In this document: positions 5,271 to 10,614 of the stretch, one piece after another
How the letters are laid out: every line of letters starts with the position of its first letter
How positions within the stretch are numbered: position 1 is the first letter of the stretch
From: an uncultured Chloroflexaceae bacterium
Lineage (GTDB): Bacteria; Chloroflexota; Chloroflexia; Chloroflexales; Chloroflexaceae
Length of the DNA: 10,614 nt
Assembly: GCA_937141995.1 (NCBI GenBank)
Contig: CAKZQX010000248.1
Coordinates: 1 to 10,614 of the forward strand
Direction: 5' to 3'
Made by a program: the position numbers and the translations under genes
The notes under the pieces: model-generated
Database searches by the model: none
What the model was told of the DNA's origin: nothing
The model's input: the letters and a program-made list of their open reading frames with translations, nothing else

Positions 5271-5446
5271 CGAACGCAATCGAAGCGGTGAAAGATTTGG
5301 TTAGCGAACTACTCACCATGCTTTCAGGAATTATCTTCCCTGACACCATCACGGCATTGTCCGTTATCGCCGCGTTTGGCTTCATCTTCCCGTTCATCTT
5401 GCTCGTCCTCGGCCTGATCAAGCGTCTGGCATCGGCAGCCAGTTAG
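5210..5446 (+). CDS. Coat-protein-like small membrane protein, start unclear
   Basis: The frame is open from 5159 to TAG 5444-5446; counted from TTG at 5210 it has 78 codons. Residues about 22-41 form an acidic amphipathic helix (NAIEAVKDLVSELLTMLSG), residues 48-70 a hydrophobic span, and the end is short and basic (KRLASAAS). This acidic helix, membrane helix and basic tail order is that of the mature major coat protein of filamentous phages such as M13, about 50 residues. The similarity is in build, not in recognised sequence. No ATG exists; TTG 5210 has no ribosome site, while the strong AAAGGAGG at 5235-5242 has no in-frame start at normal spacing. A stem-loop terminator follows at 5473, as after gene VIII in M13. 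It could also be an unrelated holin-like or conjugation membrane protein. Confidence 0.6.
   Translation: MLFSLVSTQRRQSTVLPVGLTNAIEAVKDLVSELLTMLSGIIFPDTITALSVIAAFGFIFPFILLVLGLIKRLASAAS
5235..5264 (+). promoter_or_regulatory. Strong ribosome site followed by a hairpin, but no in-frame start codon
   Basis: AAAGGAGG (5235-5242) is a near-perfect Shine-Dalgarno sequence. Seven bases later comes CTG (5250), whose frame stops at 5268-5270. The coat-like frame offers only ACT and GTA at this distance. CGACTG (5247-5252) and CAGTCG (5259-5264) form a 6-bp hairpin over the place where initiation is expected. Confidence 0.5.
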
Positions 5447-5472
5447 CCAGCCACGCGGATCAGCATCAGCAG

Positions 5473-5504
5473 GCGGCCGGGGGCAACCCTGGCCGCTTTG
5501 TAGT
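5473..5504 (+). terminator. Intrinsic terminator with GCAA tetraloop
   Basis: GCGGCCGGGG (5473-5482) pairs with CCCTGGCCGC (5487-5496) including one G-T pair, closed by a GCAA (GNRA) loop, and is followed by TTTGTAGTTTGTAGTTT. The T run is interrupted, so it may be leaky and let some transcription reach the downstream envelope genes, giving a step down in expression after the coat-like gene. Confidence 0.75.
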
Positions 5505-5524
5505 TTGTAGTTTCGGAGATTATC

Positions 5525-5824
5525 GTGCAAGACACCATGGCCGCGTTTACGGAATTATTGATAGGCATACTCTATACGCCCGCCGTGGCGTTTTTTTTGC
5601 TGCCGGTGCTGGCGATCCGGCTCGTTATCCGGTTTTTTAACTGGGCACACCGGCGCGCGCGCGGCGGGCCGGATTACGAGGCGTTGGCCGATGGGTATGA
5701 GGAAACCGGCATGGGGATCGGCAACCGCATGTACTACGGGCGGCGCTATGGGGAGGTGCGGCGATCCGGGATGAACGACCGTGCGTTGTACCGGGAGCGG
5801 GGAGGGAGGCGGCGGCGATGGTAA
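5525..5824 (+). CDS. Membrane protein with basic cytoplasmic tail (99 residues)
   Basis: GTG at 5525 follows GGAG (5515-5518) with six bases spacing, favouring it over ATG at 5537. Residues about 9-36 are hydrophobic (one long span or a tight hairpin around P19/P27), followed by RRARGG and a soluble region rich in Gly, Tyr and Arg that ends RERGGRRRRW. The strongly basic tail should lie in the cytoplasm and could touch nucleic acid or phospholipid. No family is recognised. It is the first gene after the terminator and overlaps the next start by seven bases (ATGGTAA), so it heads the envelope gene run. Confidence 0.75.
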   Translation: MQDTMAAFTELLIGILYTPAVAFFLLPVLAIRLVIRFFNWAHRRARGGPDYEALADGYEETGMGIGNRMYYGRRYGEVRRSGMNDRALYRERGGRRRRW

Positions 5825-6498
5825 AAATCGTTGGTATCGTGCTGCTGGCGCTGCTGCTGGCCGGACTGCTGCCGGGGCGGGCGTACGCGCAGTGTAGTGC
5901 GCAGTATTACCAGGGATCGACCGCGCTCCCGCTCACACTCACGGGAAATCGGGCGGGTGATGAGTACACTTTGGTGTCAATAGACATCCCCGACTCGCAG
6001 ATGGTTATTGATGTGCAACGTAGCGGCGGGGATTGGGTACGCAATTATGTAAGTGTAGGCCAGAGTTATATTGTCCCTGATGCAACGCTGCAAGTTATAT
6101 TATCGCTTGAGTCTCGCACGTTGAACGGGGGCGAGATTGAGATCTGTACCCCCACGCCCACCAGTACACCTACCCTGACCGCCACAGCGACACTCACGCC
6201 CACGGCCACGGCCACCCTGACCGCCACAGCGACACTCACCCCCACGGCCACCCTGACCGCCACAGCGACACTCACGCCCACGGCCACGGCCACGGCCACC
6301 AGCACGGCCATAGCCGCTGTTGTTTTTGACCTCTCCGACCTGGTGACCGTGGCCGGGGAGTTTGGCGCGCAAGAGGTGGCAGCGTGGGAACCGGGACAGC
6401 CGTATGCATCGCTATTCCTGGCACTGGCCGGGCTGATGCTCACGGTCTTCCTTGTCGTGTTTCTGCGCTCCCTGGTACCAACATGGCGCGACGATTAA
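5818..6498 (+). CDS. Secreted, membrane-anchored protein with Thr/Pro stalk (226 residues)
   Basis: The N-terminus is a clear signal peptide (MVKIV, hydrophobic 6-19, AYA before Q25). The mature part has a compact domain at about 25-110 with Cys at 26 and 110 that may pair, then a Thr/Pro/Ala stalk at 111-162 built from in-frame tandem repeats, a short domain, and a C-terminal membrane span at about 197-217 ending basic then acidic (RSLVPTWRDD). It should sit with its head outside the cell on a flexible stalk. The head domain is not recognised. The start overlaps the upstream gene by seven bases and the stop overlaps the next start by 16, so these genes are translationally coupled. Confidence 0.85.
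   Translation: MVKIVGIVLLALLLAGLLPGRAYAQCSAQYYQGSTALPLTLTGNRAGDEYTLVSIDIPDSQMVIDVQRSGGDWVRNYVSVGQSYIVPDATLQVILSLESRTLNGGEIEICTPTPTSTPTLTATATLTPTATATLTATATLTPTATLTATATLTPTATATATSTAIAAVVFDLSDLVTVAGEFGAQEVAAWEPGQPYASLFLALAGLMLTVFLVVFLRSLVPTWRDD
6172..6297 (+). repeat. Tandem repeat encoding the Thr/Pro stalk
   Basis: Three head-to-tail copies begin ACCCTGACCGCCACAGCGAC at 6172, 6214 and 6250, with lengths 42, 36 and 48 bases. The differences are whole ACGGCC hexamers, so the reading frame is kept. This layout is prone to slippage, so stalk length probably varies between strains. Confidence 0.9.
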
Positions 6499-7451
6499 CA
6501 CTTGCAGCATGTGCCGCTGCATTCGTGCTGCTCCTGCTGGCCGCCAGCGGCGCGGGCCGGGCCGCGTATGCGCAGGCCACGCCAATCCCAACCCCCTTTG
6601 CCCCACAACTCACACCTATCCCAACCCCCATGCCGCAACCAACCGCTGTCGCATGGGAAGCCATCCCCGACATCGTTGGCTATGTACGTTTTGATGTGCC
6701 GACGTGCGATGACTGCGGCGGGGTGCCACCGGCGCTAGAGGTAGGAACGCAGCCGGAACCGCCAGATGACGGCGGATGGTTCGGGCTGGGTGACTGGTTC
6801 AACATTGACTGGTTCGGGTGGATCGTCGAGTCGGTGTGGGATATCGTCGTCAAGCTCACCTGCTGGCTGCTGTTTATGTTGCGGTTGGTGGTCGATATTC
6901 TGGCGGTGATCTGTAATGTACTCTTGCAGTTTCTCAACGAACTCTGGCGGCTGCTGATCATCCTCTGGCTCTCGCTCTCCAGCGTGATTATCTGGCTGGC
7001 CGGGCTCATTCAGTACGTTCTAGATATTCTCTCCGCGCTGCTAATCTATGTGTTTTGGGTGCTGGAATTTGCGCGGATCATACTCATTTTTCTGCTGGAG
7101 CTTATTGTCGTGGTGGTCAACCTGGTCCTGCTTCTCATCGGCGTCGTGCTGCGGCTGCTGGCACTCATCGGCTGGTTGGGGGCGCTCCTGCTGGGCGTGC
7201 TCGATCTGCTGCTGACGGGACTGCTCCAGCCGGACGGGAGCAGCGGGGAGATTGCTTACAACACCCCACAGGCGCTGACTGAGGTCAGTGGACATCCGAT
7301 ATTGCTAGGACTGCGGGGCATTCAGGAGGGCATTCTCAATAGCCGGGCCGGGTGGATGATTGGACTGTTGCATGTGCTGGCCTGGATCGGCTTTTTTATC
7401 TGGATCGTCACGTTTCTTCCCGGCACGAAAACCAGCGGGGAGGCTGAATAA
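6483..7451 (+). CDS. Polytopic membrane protein with signal peptide and Pro-rich linker (322 residues)
   Basis: ATG at 6483 is chosen because it starts a good signal peptide (MARRLTLAACAAAFVLLLLA, cleavage near AYA/Q31); an upstream in-frame ATG (6384) would add 33 residues read through the previous gene. Residues 32-56 are a Pro/Thr linker, C75 and C78 form a CxxC pair in DVPTCDDCGG, and residues 97-120 are rich in Trp and Phe. Residues about 120-247 are almost continuously hydrophobic, enough for five or six spans, with another span near 291-312. The topology loosely recalls VirB6/TrbL channel proteins of type IV secretion or a greatly enlarged phage pVI, but no signature is seen. It overlaps the upstream gene by 16 bases and shares one base with ATG 7451. 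Confidence 0.8.
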   Translation: MARRLTLAACAAAFVLLLLAASGAGRAAYAQATPIPTPFAPQLTPIPTPMPQPTAVAWEAIPDIVGYVRFDVPTCDDCGGVPPALEVGTQPEPPDDGGWFGLGDWFNIDWFGWIVESVWDIVVKLTCWLLFMLRLVVDILAVICNVLLQFLNELWRLLIILWLSLSSVIIWLAGLIQYVLDILSALLIYVFWVLEFARIILIFLLELIVVVVNLVLLLIGVVLRLLALIGWLGALLLGVLDLLLTGLLQPDGSSGEIAYNTPQALTEVSGHPILLGLRGIQEGILNSRAGWMIGLLHVLAWIGFFIWIVTFLPGTKTSGEAE

Positions 7452-10450
7452 TGAAAAGGGGACAAGACCATGTTCAAAGATCCGTTCTGGCTCAGGATGG
7501 CGCTGCGAAGCGTAACCTATCTGACGATCTTCATGATCATCGTCTGGGTTGCGATGACGACCATGACCGGCTGCGAGGGGGGCGGCGGGTTCGGCGGCGG
7601 CAGCAGCGGCTTCGAGTAGTTGCAACGCTGCTAGTGCTGGCCGCGCTGCTGCTACCGACGCTGGCCGAGGTTGGCACTGCGCTGGCGCAGAGTTGCAGGG
7701 AAGTACTCGCACCGGCATATCCGAACGCGCAGATCGTCACCCTGGAGGCTGGTGAAGTTATTTATGCTCACTATGCCGAGGATACGTACTTGTGGCCGGT
7801 CTGGGAGCCGTTCCCGCCGCTGCCGGGCGGCATCCTGGTGCCGCAAGACGGGATGGAAATACAACAGACGGAAGTCTACTATTTGTTTCACGATCCCGGC
7901 ACGATTACCGAGCCAGTAGCGCAGTATGCCGATGATTGGAACTGCTCGACGTTGGACACATGCGCAGCGCAGATCGGACAAACGATAGACGCAGTAACCG
8001 CAGATCTCTTCGAGATGCTTAATTGCACGGCGGCTATTATTTTTGGCGAGCCGCGCTGCACAAACTACGACGGCGGCAGCAGTGGCTTCGGCCAGCCCGC
8101 TGGCATCCGCATCTGCAACCCCAACCCGCCGACGCCGACGCCGACGCCAACCGCACTCCCACCGCCACCCGGCTGTTATTTGTGGTCTATCCCCGCCAAC
8201 AGCGATTGGACGCACGTATTCACGGAGCGTTCAGTCGTGCATAGCTACCCAACGCCGTACACGATCCAGTACCTGAACCAATACGGCGGGTACGAGGATA
8301 CATGGTCCTGGCTAACGACCTGGGACCAGGCTATTAATCCAATCATCGTGGAGCCCAATAGATTAGAGATGTTCCACCGCTATTACGGGCCAGATCAGCC
8401 GGGGGCGGGCATTACAACGCCGGATAGCAAATTGCTTGTGTGCCCGGTTGCGGAGGGAACGCCGACGGCGACGCCGACAGTGACGCCGACGCCGGGTGTG
8501 GATCTTGGACCAGGTGATTCTCGAATTTTTGTATACGAAAATTGGGATGTTGTGGGGTTTCAATGCTATTCTTATGAAGGACGACATGTATTTATGTCCT
8601 ATTCACTCGATGGTCAGGAGTATACTGATGTTAATTGGTGCGACAAACGTCCATGGAAGCGTTTCAGATTGGATGGTGATCCCGTGTGGTTTAGGCTTGA
8701 AAATAGACATTCGACTGAAAGTAGATCATTTCCTATTGATGTCCAGACACATAATGATAAAATTATTGATATTTTGCTAGATCATCAGTCTGAATATTAT
8801 GTTCTTCCTATGCAACATGTTTATTTTAATATCCTCAATCCTTCCGTGTATTCTGCGCAGTGTTCCGGTAGTATTGAGGATGCGGGGGATGTGCGTCTCT
8901 ATGTGAACGGGGTGTTAGCTAGTGATAGCGGCATTTGTGACAAAAAATCGACCGCTTCTGGTCTTTCTGCTGAAGAATTGTCAGTTTATGGTAGCACTGG
9001 GCAATGGACTACTACTCGTAATCATGCGATTGTGACGCTGTGGCAATCAGCGCAAACGTCCACACCCGCCCCGGCCACCCGCACACCACCGCCCACCTTC
9101 ACGCCGCAGGCCAGCCGGACGCCGACCAACACGCCCACGGCAACCATTACGCCGACAATCACGCCAACGTGGAACCCGCTTACGCCCACGCCCACGCCTA
9201 CCGCAACCGGCACGGCCACGGCCACCGGCACGCCGTACGCCACGAGCACGCCCAGGCCGACGAGCCCACCCACGCCGACACCAGATCCGCGTTTCGACTG
9301 CGATATCTGTCTCAAGCTCACACAAATCATTGCGAAGCTGGAAATACAGATCAGCCTGCAACAGACCGCTGTAGCACTGCTCAAAACCCCAGTAGTCGTA
9401 AACGTACCAACCGACGATCCGCGCTACGAGCAGACCCAGGTAGCCCTGCTCGAAACCATCGCAGCGGGCGGGACGGCCAGCACCGCAACCAGCGCCAGCA
9501 CCGCAACCAATACCCCCACCGCCAGCCGGACGCCGACCGCAACGCCGGCGTTGCCGCGTGTACGCGCTGAAGTGAGTAAGCCCGGAGCAGTGCGAGAAGG
9601 TGCCGGCTTCGTTGCCGTCAACCTGGTGTTGAGCCAGCCACACGACAAATCGGTGAGCGTACACTGGGAAACGCAGGCCGGGAGCGCAGTCGGTGTGCTG
9701 GATTACGTGCCCTGGAGCGAGGATATTACCTTTGCGCCGGGAGAGACGGTCAAGACGGTGCAGATCATCATTCTGGATGACGACGAAGGGGAGAGCGATG
9801 AGTCGTTCTCAGTTGTTTTGAGTAGTCCTGACAATGCGCTCCTCGACGACTTCTCCAGCGCGATGATCCAGATCCAGGATGACGACCGCCCGGCGACGCC
9901 CACGGCGTCCAACACCCCAACCGGGACACTGACCGCAACCAGCACCCCGGCAGGTTTGCCCCCCAGTGACCTGGTATGCCGTCCAACCGCAACCCTCCAG
10001 CCGATGAACAAATCGCCAATGCCGGATCTGGCGCTGGTGCTGCCGACGATCCGCCCGCTCCCGACGCTGTTTGCAACGATAGAGATATCGGCGCATGTGA
10101 TGATTGACGTTGTGCAGACAGCGCAGAGCGCCATAGAGACGCCCATGCGGGCATTGGAAACCAGCACCGCAAACTACGACTGGGAGGGCGGCGAATTGCT
10201 CTCACAAACGGCGGTAGCAAACGTCGAGCCGGGCATGGAGTGGGTTGTGTTGCTCAACCCGAACGCCCCGGCCTGGACCGAGGAGGGCAGCGTCTTATGG
10301 GCGCTGGCTCCATTCCTGGGGCCGCTCATGCCGATTATCTCAATCAGCTTACTGGTTGTGATTGCGCAGTTCTTTCTGTGGGTGCTGAAGTGGCTCCTAC
10401 GGCTACTGGATATCATCTTTGGAGCAATTGAACTCATTCCGGGAGAATAG
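7451..10450 (+). CDS. Large multidomain surface protein: Thr/Pro linkers, Calx-beta-like domain, C-terminal anchor
   Basis: Counted from ATG 7451 the protein has 999 residues. A signal peptide core spans 48-80 (basic RRRQQRLR, hydrophobic helix, ALAQ before S81). Cys-containing domains lie at 82-225 and 241-335, a third AT-rich-encoded domain at 357-535, and a helical segment at 614-675. Residues 703-812 read as Calx-beta: VLDYVPWSEDITFAPGE, then IIILDDDEGESDESFSVVLS. Thr/Pro linkers lie at 226-240, 336-349, 537-612, 677-700 and 815-833. Residues about 944-985 form one or two membrane spans near the C-terminus. This is a long flexible surface molecule, suited to adhesion or receptor binding. 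The start is unclear: ATG 7451 has GGGGAGG upstream, but its first 47 residues look like shadow sequence over the nested gene at 7470-7619. A -1 shift from that gene is an alternative; GTG 7634 would leave a signal peptide without basic residues. Confidence 0.88.
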   Translation: MKRGQDHVQRSVLAQDGAAKRNLSDDLHDHRLGCDDDHDRLRGGRRVRRRQQRLRVVATLLVLAALLLPTLAEVGTALAQSCREVLAPAYPNAQIVTLEAGEVIYAHYAEDTYLWPVWEPFPPLPGGILVPQDGMEIQQTEVYYLFHDPGTITEPVAQYADDWNCSTLDTCAAQIGQTIDAVTADLFEMLNCTAAIIFGEPRCTNYDGGSSGFGQPAGIRICNPNPPTPTPTPTALPPPPGCYLWSIPANSDWTHVFTERSVVHSYPTPYTIQYLNQYGGYEDTWSWLTTWDQAINPIIVEPNRLEMFHRYYGPDQPGAGITTPDSKLLVCPVAEGTPTATPTVTPTPGVDLGPGDSRIFVYENWDVVGFQCYSYEGRHVFMSYSLDGQEYTDVNWCDKRPWKRFRLDGDPVWFRLENRHSTESRSFPIDVQTHNDKIIDILLDHQSEYYVLPMQHVYFNILNPSVYSAQCSGSIEDAGDVRLYVNGVLASDSGICDKKSTASGLSAEELSVYGSTGQWTTTRNHAIVTLWQSAQTSTPAPATRTPPPTFTPQASRTPTNTPTATITPTITPTWNPLTPTPTPTATGTATATGTPYATSTPRPTSPPTPTPDPRFDCDICLKLTQIIAKLEIQISLQQTAVALLKTPVVVNVPTDDPRYEQTQVALLETIAAGGTASTATSASTATNTPTASRTPTATPALPRVRAEVSKPGAVREGAGFVAVNLVLSQPHDKSVSVHWETQAGSAVGVLDYVPWSEDITFAPGETVKTVQIIILDDDEGESDESFSVVLSSPDNALLDDFSSAMIQIQDDDRPATPTASNTPTGTLTATSTPAGLPPSDLVCRPTATLQPMNKSPMPDLALVLPTIRPLPTLFATIEISAHVMIDVVQTAQSAIETPMRALETSTANYDWEGGELLSQTAVANVEPGMEWVVLLNPNAPAWTEEGSVLWALAPFLGPLMPIISISLLVVIAQFFLWVLKWLLRLLDIIFGAIELIPGE
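7470..7619 (+). CDS. Small putative lipoprotein nested in the start of the large surface gene (49 residues)
   Basis: ATG at 7470 follows AAAAGGGG (7454-7461) at eight bases. The product has a basic start (MFKDPFWLRMALR), a hydrophobic helix at about 15-31, then MTGC at 32-35, a plausible lipobox, and a Gly-rich end (EGGGGFGGGSSGFE). Cleavage before C35 would leave a 15-residue lipidated peptide; otherwise it is a one-span membrane protein. The frame differs from that of the overlapping large gene. Its codons for GGSSGF recur at 8071-8090 (19 of 20 bases identical), where the large protein also reads GGSSGF, supporting this frame as the one with meaning. No family is recognised. Confidence 0.65.
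   Translation: MFKDPFWLRMALRSVTYLTIFMIIVWVAMTTMTGCEGGGGFGGGSSGFE
7577..7583 (+). other. Candidate -1 frameshift heptamer G GGG GGC
   Basis: In the frame of the 49-residue gene the bases read GAG GGG GGC, so the heptamer fits X XXY YYZ. A -1 slip here leads to CGG CGG GTT and directly into the basic region and signal-like helix of the large surface protein. It offers a start for that protein that avoids its odd N-terminal extension. Function is inferred only from position and frame. Confidence 0.35.
8519..9055 (+). other. AT-rich module inside the large surface gene
   Basis: Base composition drops sharply between two Thr/Pro linkers; for example, 17 of 60 bases at 8761-8820 are G or C, while flanking linkers are mostly G and C. 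Codon choice also changes, with many A/T-ending codons such as GAT, TAT and ATT. It encodes residues 357-535, a domain with Cys at 372, 397, 471 and 496. The borders match linker borders, which fits acquisition of a whole domain by recombination. Confidence 0.8.
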
Positions 10451-10452
10451 TC

Positions 10453-10614
10453 ATGCAAAAGCTGTTTGGACATCCCCTTTTGGAACTACCACAGATACCG
10501 CGTGAACGGGTCGCGCTGCAAACCCTGATTAGCGCAACCCGCCGACAGATCAAGCGCAGCAGGTTAATGCGCTGGGCTGCGCTCAACTTTATCGGCTGGG
10601 GGCTAATCATCCTC
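10453..10614 (+). CDS. Membrane protein, 3' end cut by window
   Basis: ATG at 10453 follows GGGAG (10441-10445) at seven bases and begins two bases after the stop of the surface protein gene. The first 54 residues are a polar, basic segment (RRQIKRSRLMR at about 30-40) leading into a hydrophobic helix (AALNFIGWGLIIL) that continues past the end of the window. It is probably another component of the same envelope gene run, with its N-terminus in the cytoplasm. No family can be named from this fragment. Confidence 0.7.
   Translation, partial: MQKLFGHPLLELPQIPRERVALQTLISATRRQIKRSRLMRWAALNFIGWGLIIL

Noticed and set aside
6066..6443. Minus-strand Val/Gly repeat frames opposite the stalk protein (also 9022-9384)
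   Set aside because: They are antisense readings of Thr/Pro repeat DNA, which stays open in several frames because of composition.
6384..6482. N-terminal extension of the polytopic protein from ATG 6384
   Set aside because: It would put 33 residues, read through the preceding gene, in front of a good signal peptide that starts at 6483.
9040..9570. 176-codon His/Ala/Asp-rich plus frame in the linker part of the surface gene
   Set aside because: It is an out-of-frame reading of ACGCCC-type repeats within a well-supported larger gene.

Overview
The window looks like part of an accessory element (plasmid, integrative element or provirus) from a GC-rich bacterium, most likely a Chloroflexota such as a Roseiflexus or Chloroflexus relative. 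The host guess rests on long Thr/Pro linkers in secreted proteins (6172-6297, about 9058-9286, 9479-9550 and 9893-9950), a Calx-beta-like domain, and a gene set with no housekeeping genes. It is an inference; no lineage marker is present. No integrase, transposase, replication initiator or CRISPR array was seen.

Left part (1-1895): a small FtsK/HerA-type P-loop ATPase with an N-terminal membrane segment, whose 3' end carries a dense GTTACC/GGTAAC repeat array; an overlapping 61-residue helix-turn-helix-like reading frame that may be its frameshifted C-terminus; and a DEDDy-type 3'-5' exonuclease. The genes overlap and end at a strong bidirectional terminator (1945-1984).

Boundary region (1896-2317): two further hairpins, a minus-strand remnant of an acyltransferase-3 gene, a 10-bp inverted repeat, and the first copy of a 28-bp direct repeat. 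The second copy (4166-4193) overlaps the stop codon of the next gene, so the repeat brackets it.

Middle (2318-5129): a 618-residue FtsK/SpoIIIE-type DNA translocase with a CACACAGCAG repeat cluster near its 3' end, then a chain of overlapping small genes: a 47-residue membrane protein, a GNAT acetyltransferase, and 35- and 53-residue membrane proteins.

Right part (5125-10614): a complete but atypical tRNA cloverleaf (5125-5198), a coat-protein-like small membrane protein with no clear start codon, a GNRA-loop terminator, then a run of overlapping envelope genes: a 99-residue membrane protein, a 226-residue secreted and membrane-anchored protein, a 322-residue polytopic protein, a 49-residue putative lipoprotein nested in the start of the next gene, and a roughly 950-1000-residue multidomain surface protein containing an AT-rich module. 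One more gene is cut by the window end.

Taken together this is DNA-translocation ATPases plus an exonuclease upstream of a cassette of tiny membrane proteins and a modular surface protein. The size order resembles the filamentous-phage structural block, but a conjugative apparatus explains much of it equally well. Neither is proven here.
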